Shown piece after piece: positions 1-11,143 of a stretch of DNA of 64,000 bases. The number at the start of each line of letters is the position of its first letter. The stretch's first letter is position 1. The notes under the pieces are model-generated. The model saw only the letters and a program-made list of their open reading frames with translations, was not told where the DNA came from and searched no databases. The stretch is from Wyeomyia smithii (lineage: Eukaryota > Arthropoda > Insecta > Diptera > Culicidae). The stretch is taken from assembly GCF_029784165.1 (NCBI RefSeq), contig NC_073696.1:23133530-23197529 (forward strand), read 5' to 3'. The translations under genes and the position numbers were made by a program.

Positions 1-150
1 ATCTAATCGAAACTTTTTGGGCTTTGACGAACGCGAAGATGAAGAAACCTATTAATTTACCAGAATATGTTAAAAACTTAAGAAAGATCTGCAGAAAGTG
101 GAGAGAATGATCGGAGGAAGCACTGTACAGAAGCTTATGTGAAAAAAGTT

Positions 151-164
151 AGAGAACTCGCGTA
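151..164. repeat. Target-site duplication, left copy, of SINE 165-379
   Basis: The 14-bp string agagaactcgcgta occurs here and again at 380-393, exactly flanking the SINE. This is a direct sign of target-primed insertion. Confidence 0.9.
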
Positions 165-379
165 GAAAGCAAAGCCTTGGTGCTACATCCCGATTCGGAA
201 CTTGACCTTCTGTTTACTATATACAGACTTCGCAGCCAACCGTTAATTGTAAAGGAAAGCTGTGGGGCTAGCGCTACGATCCTACTGACACTAACAGTCT
301 CTCCCGAGTCAAGACTCGAACCTACGACGACTGGCTTGTTAGGCCAGCATCGTACCTCGAGACCAGCTGAGAAGGTTTA
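165..379 (-). mobile_element. tRNA-derived SINE, Feilai-like, full length
   Basis: Read on the minus strand, a tRNA-like head comes first. It has a box A-like stretch just after the right-hand TSD and a box B-like stretch around 305-320 (GTTCGAGTCTTG). Next is a body containing GTTGGCTGCGAAGTCTGT, and the 3' end reads TAGCACCAAGGCTTTGC. The same sequence recurs on the plus strand at 7576-7794 and as a 3' fragment at 8263-8333. A 14-bp perfect TSD (151-164 and 380-393) marks both ends, so the copy is complete at 215 bp. Naming it Feilai (the abundant tRNA-related SINE of Aedes) is from memory of that family. A 67-codon ORF lying in it is incidental. Confidence 0.85.
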
Positions 380-393
380 AGAGAACTCGCGTA

Positions 394-813
394 CCCCACC
401 CAAAATAATACAAATTGAATTAAAATTGAAAAGAAAACATTATTATTAAGCATTTTTGAGAAGGAAAGGAAGGAAAAAATGCAGTGGTTTACCTGCGTCT
501 ACTGCGTTTTACTTAGTTGAACGTTTTTGTCAGTGTGACTCTTATGCGTTTATGAGCAGTACAGTCTATAACTACTTCAATTGAATAATTTTGGGGTGCT
601 AAAACGTGCCATTTATTGGTCACAGTAGTGACGTGCTAGATCCAGAAAGAATAACCAACATGACCGGACATGATCAGTAGCGCTTAAAGGCGGGAAAATG
701 GTTCCCTATACAGTGAGCTAATTAGAGCGATTCCGCTCACCAACGTGAATTAGTTCTTTTTAACTGCTCACTCGCTTTTTTCGTTCTAGCCAGCATGCGA
801 GTGCCACGTCATA
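394..813. other. Non-coding interval, no gene seen
   Basis: AT-rich unique-looking DNA. From about 700 onward, short stretches such as gctcactcgct partly mirror sequence beyond 1330, suggesting the outer, decayed ends of the foldback element that follows. Confidence 0.4.
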
Positions 814-1328
814 GCTTTAAACCCCTCTTACCGAGTGCAGAAAAGAACTTCCAGCAACCAGCTGCCACCGGCTGTCTGCTCAACCCATCCACCAGTCGCG
901 AGAGCAAGCAAACATTAACTTGCCACAGTTCACCCACAAGCACATAGTCACTCGAATGGATAGCAAAAGTGAACCGAAAAAGAGCGAAAAAACTGGTTCT
1001 GACTGATCTTCCGGATTTATATAGATGCAGGCGATACGCTCGTGAGCTGATCAGAAGAGTTGGCTCTTTGAAAAAGCGAAATATTTTGATCGCAGCAATC
1101 TGCTAGCTACTCAGAACCAGTTTTTTCACTCTTTTCGTTTTAGTTTTGCTATTCAACCGTGTACACATGTGCCTGTGGGTGAACTGTGGCAAGTTAAAAA
1201 TTAATGCTTGCTCTCGCGGCTGGTGGATGGGTTATGCATGGCAGAAGCAGACAACCAGTGGCAGCTGGTTGCTGGGAAATTTATTGCAGTTGCGTGCGCC
1301 TCTGCACTCGATAAGAGAGGTGAAAAGC
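814..1328. mobile_element. Foldback / inverted-repeat element
   Basis: Two imperfect inverted arms occupy 814-1002 and 1111-1328. Matching landmarks include gaaaaaactggttctga (986-1002) against tcagaaccagttttttc (1111-1127), and the block containing cccatccaccag against ctggtggatggg. They also include accgagtgcag against ctgcactcgat. The arms differ by substitutions and small indels, so the element is old. The loop of ~110 bp has no ORF. Two 68-70 codon ORFs in the right arm are shadows of the repeat. No clean TSD was found. Confidence 0.7.
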
Positions 1329-1447
1329 ATTCACATGGTTCTCGCTGGCGGTGTCTGATCAATAAAATCAGCTATCAGCTTTTTGCCTGCAGTAAGGGTG
1401 AGTTATTACTCTGAGCAAGATCGCGCGAAACGACCTATGGTCGAATA

Positions 1448-4001
1448 TCGACCATTTTTGATTTGAATGAAACTTTGCACACGTATTAGGCTTAGCAAAC
1501 TGAGCATTTTTCACAGATGGAGAGATTTTTTACACCCATGAGTTACATTCTAAAAGGGCGTATGCCTTTTGGCATAGGTTTTATTCAAAACATTGTAGCC
1601 CGGAAACCGTTGGTTGTATAGAAAAACTGTCTGAGAATGAGTTGTAGGGAATTAGAAATGCACCATGAAAAAAATATACACTGTACGAAAAAAAATTTTT
1701 TGACCAAAAAATATCAAAAATAAACATTGAATTCCAATTTAAAAAAAGAGTTGTATTTTTTTTATTTTTTTTTAAAGAAACTTGACGTTAACACGCAACT
1801 CAAAAAAAAAAGTCCAGGGTGGAGAAATGAAAAATAATTTTTTTATGGTAGATTAATTTTTTTATAATATTCTAATTTAAACATTTTTCAAAATATTTGT
1901 ATTCTGATGATTTTAAAAGATGCAGAGAGTCATTTTGAATCAAAAAGCTCTTGGTAGTAAACATTCTGAAGGCATCGGTTTTCGAGTTATTTTAAATTTA
2001 AGCTCGAAAAATTATTAATATTTCGGAAAATACACGTTTTTCTTAATTTGTCCATGGTTCTCCAGCAAAAACCATACGTTCATTGGAATGCTTGATCAAA
2101 AACATACAATTCATTCTTTGACAACAAAACGATTGGATAAATAACTCAGGCGCTAAACCTTAGCATATCTACACCGTTACCCTTGCCGAATGTTTTATAA
2201 AAAAATATGTTTGTCGTGCGTCATTGTTTACTAATAATAACTGTTTGTAAAGTACGCAACCAATAACAAGTGGGTTACCTAAAATATCTGTTTTCGTATA
2301 TAAATACGATTGCACTACTCCAGATGTGTTAGTACAGTTTGCATTTTGTGAAGATGAATGAAGTGAAAATGGAATACACCAAGCCCAAATGCTGTAAACC
2401 CTTTCCTGATCATCGGTGCTCATCAAGTTTACTCAAATTAAACGAAAACGTCATTGCAAAATTAAAAATATTGAACAGTCAAGCTCATTTTAATACGTCT
2501 TTATCAATTTGTGATTCGTGTTATTGGTTATTGGAATGATAGTCAAGCCACCATTCATCCCTTTGTTGTTGACTATTCAGAACCTGGAACACTTAAGAAT
2601 ATCAGCTTCATCATAATATCGGAAGTACTCCATCATGATACTGTTGCGGTTCAGGTGTTCATTGCCAAATTGATGAGTTTTTTGAAAACAACAATAGAGT
2701 TGATTAATGTCTGATGGAGCTGCCTCACAATATTAAAATAGAAAAAACTTTGCAAGTCTTTGCGAGTTCAAAACAAAATATAACGTCGATGCAGAGTGGC
2801 ATTTTTCGCGACTTCTCATGGTAAAGGCCCATGCGATGCAATTGGTGGCACATTAAAACGAATGGCAAGAAATGCAAGTTTAGCTAAAGAACATGAACAT
2901 CCCATTACAAGCGCAAAAGAATTGTATGATTGATCTAATCAGAAAAGTAATAAAAATTCATCAAAACTGTCATTTAGTTGGGCATCATATGAAGAATATG
3001 AACAAGGAGTAACAGAATGAAGCAATATTTTCAAAAAATCTGTAATAATAGCTGCCACACAAAAGTATTACTCTTTTGTTCCGATTTCAAAGAATAAGAT
3101 ACAAACAAAGCTGTTTTCAAAAGATGACGAATCATTTACTTATGATGTATATAAAATATAAGGTGAAACTAGCTCTGTAAAGTATCTATGTCATGAAAAA
3201 ATATGTTCCTAAGATAATAAAACTCGAAAATAAATATTTAATTCTTATATATATATATATTTATAACACTTAGAACGTTCAACTCTTTTCTTGAGAACCG
3301 TACGCCCAATCGTTTTGTTGTCAAAGAATGAATTGTATATTTTTGATCAAGCATTCCAATAAACGTATGGTTTTTGCTGGAGAACCATGGACAAATTAAG
3401 AAAAACGTGTATTTTCCTAAATAATTATAATTTTTCGAGCTTAAATTAGAAATAACTCGAAGACCAATGCCTTTAGAATGTTTACTGCCAAGAGCTGTTT
3501 TGATTCAAAATGACTCTCTGCATCTTTTGAAATCATCAGAATACAAATATTTTGAAAAATGTTTGAATTAGAATTTTCATAAAAAAACTAATCTACCATA
3601 AAAAAATTATTTTTCATTTCTCCATCCTGGACTTTTTTTCAAAAGTTGCGTGTTAACGTTAAGTTTCTTTAGAAAAAATAAAAAAAAATTCAACTCTTAA
3701 TTTTTTTAAATTGAAATTCAATGTTTATTTTTAATTTTTTTTGGTCAAAAAAAAATTTTTTTTTACCGTGTATATTTTTTTTATGGTGCATTTTTAATTC
3801 CCTACAACTCATTCTCAGACAGTTTTTCTATACAACCAACGGTTTCTGGGCTACAATGCTTCGAATAAAACCTATGCCAAAAGGCATACGTCCTTCTAGA
3901 ATGTAACTCATGGGTGTAAAAAATCTCTCCACCTGTGAAAAAAGCTCAGTTTGCTAAGCCAAATACGTGTGCAAAGTTTCATTCAAATCAAAAATGGTCG
4001 A
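1448..4001 (+). mobile_element. DNA transposon with ~690-bp terminal inverted repeats, copy 1
   Basis: The left arm, 1448-2136, begins tcgaccatttttgatttgaa. It is matched in inverted orientation by the right arm, 3305-4001, which ends in the complement of the same string. Between the arms lies a broken ORF region (about 2339-3170). A second copy sits at 51724-54281 with the same layout and internal sequence. In both copies the sequence beyond the right arm stays similar for another ~44 bp (to about 4045 and 54325), so the true right end may lie beyond the symmetrical part. No TSD could be assigned. ORFs inside the arms (such as 3721-3906) are repeat shadows. The superfamily is unknown to me. 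Confidence 0.8.
2339..3170 (+). pseudogene. Broken transposon ORF (copy 1), family not recognised
   Basis: Frame fragments can be followed from a region encoding MEYTKPKCCKPFPDHRC (Cys-rich start), through a segment ending near ETTIEL-like residues, to SDGAASQY and then sequence encoding AEWHF-ATSHGKGPC. The tail includes SNQKSNKNSSKLSFSW. Compared with copy 2, this copy has stops where copy 2 encodes Trp (in the YDW and TEW contexts), plus frameshifts, one of them inside the HFF motif. It retains a sense codon (AKEHEH) where copy 2 has a stop. The two copies therefore decayed independently from a coding ancestor. The conserved SDG...SQYKN...EW..FATSHGKG block resembles proteins I associate with insect and cnidarian repeats, possibly a transposase, but I cannot name the family. 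Confidence 0.65.
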
Positions 4002-4045
4002 TTAAATTTTCGCGTATTTCCAGGCGATTTGTAATGATTCTGCTC

Positions 4046-5400
4046 CTCTTTAAAAAAGAGCGGTAGATCACTCACTCACTTTGAAAGAAGCAGCTTTTTA
4101 GATCAGTTCGCGAGTTGATTGCTCACCATTACATTTTCAGTAGTACAATAGTTAGCATCACAAAATTACAACTTTCCGCATTTTGGTGAACGCATAAGTA
4201 GACTCCCAATCGATTCCTGTAAAAATAAAGAAAATCCGATGGAAACTGGCTTTGTGAGCGGACAATTTTCGTGACGCTCTCGTTGCTTTCAGTTCTTAAA
4301 TTTGCACCACTATGTTACGTAAAATTTACAAAAAACACCAAACATTTCAAATATGTTTAAAATATATTATAATGGTCATGTTTTGTTCATATTCAAAACT
4401 GTTGATCACGAACGAAATTTGGCTAAAAACGCAGCATTCATATAGTACGTCACGCCACTTTACTTTTTACTTTCTTCGTATTTACAACTTTTCGATAATC
4501 ATACCGAAACTTATTAAACAATTACAATAACTTAAAGTTCTTCCAAAACCGGTTGCTTTAAGGTGTCAAGTACTGATTCCCTAAATGGGTTTGACGCAGT
4601 ATTGCCACATTTTCATCTGTACTGGAAGCTGTAAAATTCTTTTTCATCTGTACTTTTTTAAAAATCTATGTCAAAATCTGTTCCATTCCTACTAAAGGCT
4701 GAAGCCTTCTTGAAAGAAAAATTTGATCAAAATTTACGTGACGTACTTAATGGATGCCGCCAAAGTTTCTTCCAGTGTTAGTCACTAGAGCTTCTATTTT
4801 AATACTTCAGAGCAAGCGAGTGAGCAGTAACTTTTCAGCAACAGCTGATAAAATGCTAAAATTACTTTTGAGCCAAGCTCCCTGCAACCTTTTGTTACTC
4901 AATCACATTTACATTGCGATATCTCAGTAGTTCACAAAGTAAGTACAAATAAAATACGTTTTATTATGGGCAACAACGAGATACAACCTGCGATTATAAA
5001 GATGAATGCGGTTGGACAACATCGCGCGAAGATCCCTCCAACCAGCCATCGAACGAGGGAGTGGCCGCTGAAGTCGTTCGTCGCCCACCGCGAAGCGCAG
5101 TGATGAATGGCTCCTCTGCCTTGACTCAGCGTTCCCTCCTGTGTAAGTAAAAATCGTGCAGTGCCTGCTTTCAAGCTTGCTAATGAGATATGCCTTGGGG
5201 GGGAAAGTTTCCGTGAGAGGATTTTCGGACGATAGTTTTTCCCAATTGGAAGTACCAAATCTCATTAGATGCTGAACGCAGACATTAGAATCGCTTGTAG
5301 AATATTCTGTCGCAAACCATGAGTAATCGCGGACTTCAATAAATTGTTCAATCAACCTTTAGCACGGAAGACACAACCGGTCAGCTGTTAATCACGTTTC
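4046..5400. other. Non-coding interval, no supported gene
   Basis: No repeats of note. A 143-codon minus-strand ORF (4924-5355) overlaps a second minus-strand ORF in another frame. Neither shows a recognisable domain, a signal sequence or convincing splice context, so I treat them as chance ORFs in a less AT-rich patch. Confidence 0.35.
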
Positions 5401-5864
5401 GTGATCTGTCTCAGCCGCACGGAATAGTGCAATAATCATAATTACACCAAAGTGGTTTTCCTCCTAGGAAAAGCCATTCGCTTCGGTGGCAATTAAGGAA
5501 ATTGCAGTCCGGGCGGGAATCCGGCGAACAGAACGACGACGACGACAGTTTAAACATTTTGGCTACCGTTCGAGTCACACTCTTGCTTTGGCACGAAAAT
5601 CGCCGAGAAGCCGTCGTTCGTCGTCCGTTTTGGTTCTGTTTCTAAGCCGGACACAGCGAGCGCAAAAACTGATCTCCAGTAGCGCTGGCAAGCAAACGAG
5701 CGGGCGGGCGGATGTTCGGTGGGAATTGCAACCGTGTCTCTGGACTTAAGCAGCGCAAAATGGTTGTGCCCTGTTTCGTTCCCTTCCATGCGTTTTGCGC
5801 ACCGTGAGCTGGGGTACAATGATGTGCGCTCCGCTTCGCATTGCTTCGACTCTTCACGCTCTGG

Positions 5865-5894
5865 CGACGACGACGACGACGACGAGGACGACGA
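5865..5894. repeat. (GAC)n microsatellite
   Basis: A run of GAC triplets with one GAG interruption. Confidence 0.9.
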
Positions 5895-6253
5895 TGGGCA
5901 CAGCAGCGGCGTACAGCAGAAGCAGCAAAATTATATCACCATTAGCGATAAAGCCTAAAAGCAGCAACCGTCCACCGAGGGTCGGAAAGTGGGACAGATG
6001 GACGGACGATGGCTGCTCCTGCCAGCCAGCGAAGAGCTTTAAATAATCTTTTTCCTTAATATGCTATCCTTCAGCAGAACGAGTTTTTGCTTCGGATGTC
6101 TTTTCGGGCTGGGGAGTAACACTGGAAATCAGGTTGAAATAATTCCATAATTAATAAAAAAATATTCTACGATTTAATTTTGAAATTCGACACGAATGCT
6201 TCATCGGTCGCCGGTATGTCGGTAATAATCCATTTGTGTCTCCGCTGGCTTGC

Positions 6254-6277
6254 AACTGAACTGAACTGAACTGAACG
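6254..6277. repeat. (CTGAA)n microsatellite
   Basis: Four tandem copies of the pentamer, reading aactgaactgaactgaactg. Confidence 0.85.
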
Positions 6278-7575
6278 GTAGCGAGCGGGGAAACAGTTTG
6301 CGAATTGTTGCTGTCAGATTCCTCAGGCTCGTTGACAGACGCGCGGACGGATGAATTTGTTTTCTCTCCTTAAGCCGCATATCATCGCACCAGCCGCAGT
6401 GGCAAACGCTTATGCAACGGCAATCGCGTTTTGTCCGACTGATGGTTTTGCCTTTCCTACCACGTACAACTGATAATAAATTTTATGTGATTATTTAATT
6501 TATTTAAATTTGCTTTAATTTTCAGGTCCATCAACGTGCTTCATTAATTCCGACCGACATACCGACCGGGAACAACAGCAACAGCATACCCTTCTTGATT
6601 GGTGGGTCGTTCGGTTGCTAGTTGGGGAAAGTGCAGCAGCGGGAACCAGAGATAGAGAGGGAAGGCGGAAGGTGATGCATCAAAAGGTTTCTTGTGTATC
6701 GCTTTGCTTCCCATTGAAATTACCCCAGCCGGGATGCGTGCGGACTCCTCACACAGCCTGGGAGTAACGGAGTTTGAGTGTGTGGGTACGTTTTGGGGTC
6801 CACTGCAACAGCATCAGCTGCAGCGGTGAATAAGTTGGATCATTGATAATAATGTTTAGCAATTGCACTCCACTGGGGAACCGAAATGTTGTATGAGCAT
6901 CCGATGAAATGTTCCTAAAGTAAGGTAAGTAGGCTCTGCACTGTTGTTTAAATTTTGATCAAATCTGTTCAGGCTGTATTAAAAGTGTTTTATATTTTAA
7001 ACTGTGTACAATGTGATTACGTACGTAATAAAATTATTTAATTTTTTCGATCATTCATCATTATAGCCTTCCAAGCTTCCGGTTACGCATTGTTTGCTGT
7101 CTTCAAAACAATGAAGAATCTTTTTTTTTATCCTAGCTTCATTCTTTTTGTGAGTGCCATTCAAGCTAAGTGAAGACTTACGGAATTGTTGTGCAGAAAT
7201 GTATATTAAGGTACACTCAAAATATAATAATTATTTTTCACTTACGTTACCATGTTAATAATTAATAAGCACTGAGTGTAAATGAACACGTAAACTTTTG
7301 AAACTGAAATTAAATTTAATTTTCTACAAAGGGAGAAATATGAATTACTTAAACAATAATTTGTTTTTACATCTTTGTGACTCTCTTTTCTTTATACTGT
7401 AATGAATCCATTTTTCATTAATCGTCACGATGCGACGAAGAAAACTCGTTCTTTTTCATCGCAGGAGCAATTGTTCACACGTGAAAAACGACGCTCAACG
7501 TTCCTTTGCTTCTAATCATAAGGAACCCAAGTTCCTTGTTTTTGAATTATTCCCAAAGCACGCAATCGCTTGAAA

Positions 7576-7794
7576 GAAAAGCTTTCTAGCTGGTCTCGAG
7601 GTATGATGTTGGCCTAACAAGCCAGTCGTTGCATGTTCGAATCTCGACTGGGAGAGACCGTTAGAGTCAATAGGATCGTGATGGTAGCCCCGCAATTGTC
7701 CTTTGCATTAACGGTTGGCTGCGAAGTCTGTGTCAAATAAACAGAAGGTCAAATTCCATAAGGAATGTAGTACCTGTACTTTGCTTTGGTTTGG
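7576..7794 (+). mobile_element. tRNA-derived SINE, Feilai-like, full length
   Basis: Plus-strand copy of the SINE at 165-379. A tRNA-like head with a box A-like region (tagctggtctcgagg) and box B (tgttcgaatctcg, about 7632-7644) is followed by ggttggctgcgaagtctgtg and a 3' end rich in tttgctttggtttgg. A perfect 12-bp TSD, aatcgcttgaaa, lies at 7564-7575 and 7795-7806, so both ends are defined (219 bp). An ORF overlapping the downstream flank is incidental. Confidence 0.85.
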
Positions 7795-7806
7795 AATCGC
7801 TTGAAA

Positions 7807-8262
7807 ATAGTTTGGCGGGTAACTCCTAATATCGAAGCAAGCTGTTCTCACCTTTGGGATGGGTTTTTCGAAAGTATCATCTACAAAGCGAAAGAACCAA
7901 TCATGGCACGTTATTTCACTAAGAGTAGAATGTCAATAACTTTTTGTAACTCTCTATGCGCTTCAGACGCCATTTTCTTTGAATAGTAGCACTTCTCGAA
8001 ATTGTCTAATCTGCATGCAAGATAACCCAAAAAAGTGTACTATGACAGTGAGATTTTTAGATCACTTGAAAATAGTTTATGATGGTTTTATTATTATCTC
8101 TCCAACGAGTTTGAAAATACCAATCAATAACCTGTTGTACAGAGGGAACAAAAACTGAATGCTGTTAATAATACTAGGGCTAGTAGCGGAATCGGCGTAA
8201 AATAACAGTGACTTTAGTGCTTTTATTCATTCAAATAGTGACCAAAAGTGAGTAATATAGGG
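7807..8262. other. Non-coding interval between SINE copies
   Basis: AT-rich, with no repeat structure or coding signal that I can support. Confidence 0.35.
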
Positions 8263-8333
8263 CAGTTGGTCGCGAAGTCTGTGTATAATGAACAGGAGGT
8301 CAGGTTCCGAATCGGAATGTAGCACCAAGGCTT
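8263..8333 (+). mobile_element. 5'-truncated SINE fragment (Feilai-like 3' end)
   Basis: Begins at cagttggtcgcgaagtctg and runs through gttccgaatcggaatgtagc to aaggctttg, matching the last third of the two complete SINEs. The tRNA-like head is missing, consistent with incomplete reverse transcription. No TSD is evident. Confidence 0.75.
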
Positions 8334-8665
8334 TGTTTATTTATCGGCAAAAATGTGTGATTTTCTGAGCGAAACGCGGTTTCCATAAATTGTCCATCGC
8401 TTTCCTTTGATTCCCACATGAAGAATAAAAAACTGCTCGAAATTTCTTGGATGACAGTTACTCGGTGTACATATTTTTTTTTTTTCTGATGAATTACTAT
8501 TTGCAATTTTGTTAGGTTTTCTGCAAAGTTTTTCACGAGCCTCCCTATCTATGCGTAGACTTTCTTGAAACATGTGAAGATTTGTGCAGACTTCTCCCTG
8601 TGCGAGCTTCGAGTAGTTTTTTCAGATTTCTATCAATTTTTCCCGTTTTCGAGCAATCATAGACA

Positions 8666-8730
8666 TTAAAAAAAAAGTAGGAAGGTGGTATACAAGACAC
8701 GACCGCAAAGTTGACGTAGGACTACGATAG
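8666..8730 (+). repeat. Dispersed repeat (tacaagacacgaccgca type)
   Basis: Shares an A-run followed by gtaggaaggtggtat and then caagacacgaccgca with 35725-35770. Its continuation ttgacgtaggactacg also matches the minus strand around 12860-12920. This is a fragment of a dispersed element I cannot classify. Confidence 0.6.
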
Positions 8731-9162
8731 TTTCAAATTTAATTTTGAGACTACAGGTTATATTTGATTTGAGCACGTTTTACTTTTGACACGGTTCAAT
8801 TTTGGCACACATGTTTCAAGAACGAGCGATTATGTTTAATCATATTTTTGAAATTTTTTTTTTTTTGTTGATTTGAAAAGTACAAATATAATTGTGTAAA
8901 CCATAATATCAAGATGAAATGAATTAAATTCATTTAGCTAGATAAATGTAATCATCAGTACAGCTCGTTGTACTGCCTATTCAACGGAGCATTTCGGTTT
9001 TCTATTGTCTTTTCGATACCCTATATTTAGTGTTTATATAAATTGAGTAATAAATATTTTCAAAAATAAACAACGAATTTTATCTGTACAATGCACCAAA
9101 TTAATATACCCTGCTATCTGCCTCTACCGACCCGATCAGAAAGAAAAAACAAAAATGTAACA

Positions 9163-9563
9163 GAGGCTCTTAGTTTGTTATGGGAAAAAACAGTCTGTAA
9201 CTGTGTTTTCAATTTCATCCCGTTAGGTGTTAAGATAACAGAAATTATAACAGAAATGATTCTACTAGTATCAAAAACATATCAAACTTTATTACTAATG
9301 TATCAGCTTTCTATCGAAATAATATAGCATGTATATAGAACAGTATAATAACAACCATTGTTAGAAACAGCAGGTTTTGATAAAGACGAAAAATGGCTAA
9401 CAATTGTTTCAGAACAACTTTATTTCAGGTTTTGCTATAATAACTCATTCAGATTCAATTTTTTTTATCAAAATCATATGAGAAAAAACAAAATTGTATC
9501 AAAATATGTTATTCATATCTCGCGTTGATAGAATTTCGTAATTTTTTAGTTATGCTCTTCTGA
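9163..9563 (+). repeat. Dispersed repeat, left member of an inverted pair
   Basis: This 401-bp block, from gaggctcttagtttgttatg to ttagttatgctcttctga, matches the reverse complement of 10339-10735 with frequent substitutions and small indels. Shared landmarks include atcccgttaggtgttaa, acagaaattataacag and aactcattcagattcaattt. The ORF at 9091-9327 lies in the repeat and is not a gene. Confidence 0.75.
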
Positions 9564-10338
9564 CTCGTACAGATTTTTGTTGTCTGATGGCTGATATTTG
9601 CTTCTGTACGAAACAAAAAGAAGAAGACAACAATTCAAACGCAATTCGATTGTCTTTCAGATCGCAACACGATACCAACGCGTTAGCCCAATACTGTGCG
9701 TCGACAGCGACAATGTAGTCTTCACTTTGCTTGGCCGCACACAAATGAATATCGAGTTCTAATGCACTGATAGACGACGAGTGAAAAGCGCCCTATTCAT
9801 ACATGGCTCGGAGCAGTACCGTTACAGTTGGTGTCTACTCATGAAGTCTGTGCTAGGCGTGCTCGCATATGATTAATATATTGTTCGTGAAAATTCGACC
9901 TTGAAACTTTTATTCAATATTCGCCGTTAAACAATAAAGTGATAATGATAACTCAAGTATCGAATTGTCCGTCATTTTATCAATCCAATGGCATATTGAC
10001 TATTGTGATCCATCATGTGGTTACATCAGTATTATCGTTTGAAATCTTTCATTCCGACGTCACACTTTTAGGTTTTAGTTTCTGCAGAATGTATCCCGAT
10101 ATAGCGCGGTAAGACGTAGTGTTCCTTTCTTCACTCAAAATCGAAGGACAACGAGAAACGATTTTTAATCACGTTTCGTTTAGAAAACGCATCTTTTTTA
10201 AATGATACCAGGAATGCTAGATGTCTTTGAAAAAATGTGTGCAACTATTCGACAAATGGCGACACAAATGGCCGACTTCGAACCACTACTTCACATTTTC
10301 GAAGGCATAAGACTAGGTAATAGTCAATAACGGCCCGA
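9564..10338. other. Spacer between the inverted 400-bp repeats
   Basis: 775 bp of unique-looking DNA. A small dyad (tcgtacag near 9565 and ctgtacga near 9604) is the only structure seen. A 64-codon minus-strand ORF has no recognisable feature. Confidence 0.4.
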
Positions 10339-10735
10339 TCAGAAGAGCATAACTAAAAATTTACAAAATTCTATCAACGGGAGATCCAAATAACATATTT
10401 TGAAACGATTTTGTATTTTCCCATTTGCTTTAGATAACAAAATTGAATCTGAATGAGTTATAATAACAAATCCGGAAATGAAGCTGTTCTGAAACAAATC
10501 CAAAAATTCTTTCGTCTCTATCAAAACCTGTTGTTTATAACAATGGTTGTTATTATATTGTTCTATGTGCTATCTTATTTTGTTAGAAAGCTGACACGTG
10601 AGTAACAAAGTTTGATATAGGTTTGATATTAGTAGAATATTTTTTGTTATGATTTCTGTTATTTTAACACCTAACGGGATCAAAATTAAAACACAACCTG
10701 GAAGGTTTTTCACATAACAAACTAACAGCCTCTTC
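10339..10735 (-). repeat. Dispersed repeat, right member of an inverted pair
   Basis: Reverse complement of the block at 9163-9563. Inner end tcagaagagcataactaa, outer end cataacaaactaacagcctc. The two members could be the long arms of one foldback element of ~1.57 kb, or two independent insertions in opposite orientation. Both minus-strand ORFs here are repeat shadows. Confidence 0.75.
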
Positions 10736-10894
10736 AAGTCCGCATTCCTTGATTCTACCAATCAACTGGTCACTGATTTAAGTTTTTTGACGTAATGTAA
10801 TGATATTTTATTTGGCCGAAACACTTACTTTTCATCGGTATGGTGTTTTGGAAAAAATGGAATCCTGATCATCAAATCTATAAGAAGAGTCATC

Positions 10895-11059
10895 GATTGG
10901 ATTGTTGCAACTATCGAGACATTGCGTTGCTCAACTCAGGGGCGTTCCATGACGGATCAAATTTTCACCTTGCGACAGATCCTCAATAAGTTTCGGGAGT
11001 ATAACCTGCAGACTCATCATCTGTTTATAGATTTTAGGGCGGCGTGCGATTCAGTGAAG
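10895..11059 (+). pseudogene. Non-LTR reverse transcriptase fragment
   Basis: One frame encodes CCNYRDIALLNS, typical of the RT motif before the palm. After a deletion and frameshift, a second frame (from 10937) encodes GRSMTDQIFTLRQILNKFRE and then THHLFIDFRAACDSVKR. In that second stretch, FIDF-A carries the first catalytic Asp of non-LTR reverse transcriptases. About 50 residues normally present between the two motifs are missing. The fragment is cut at 11060 by a hairpin. The clade is uncertain. Confidence 0.75.
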
Positions 11060-11143
11060 CGTACGTATTTCGGTTGCTATATACAACCATCATCAGTGCT
11101 TATGCGACGGTGATGGTTGTGTGTGGCAACTGAAATACGTACG
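11060..11143. repeat. 84-bp hairpin-forming repeat
   Basis: Left arm 11060-11092 starts cgtacgtatttcggttgc and ends caaccatca. Right arm 11111-11143 starts tgatggttg and ends gcaactgaaatacgtacg. The arms are separated by a short loop. It abuts the broken RT fragment exactly where homology to the RT ends. Confidence 0.75.

Larger units (their letters stand above)
5401..7563. other. Unique non-coding DNA with short microsatellites
   Basis: More GC-balanced than its surroundings. It contains a (GAC)n tract at about 5865-5894, which creates an Asp-rich chance ORF, and a CTGAA pentamer tract at 6254-6277. Several short overlapping ORFs in different frames and on both strands show no domain. No gene can be supported. 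Confidence 0.35.

Noticed and set aside
3721..3906. Repeated 61-codon ORF (also 51819-52004 on the minus strand and 54001-54186)
   Set aside because: All three lie in the terminal inverted repeats of the long-TIR transposon and are there only because the arms are repeated.
4924..5355. 143-codon minus-strand ORF
   Set aside because: No domain. A second minus-strand ORF overlaps in another frame, and no supporting signals were found.
5719..5958. Asp-rich ORF that could suggest an acidic protein
   Set aside because: The Asp run is produced by the (GAC)n microsatellite, and other frames and the opposite strand are equally open.
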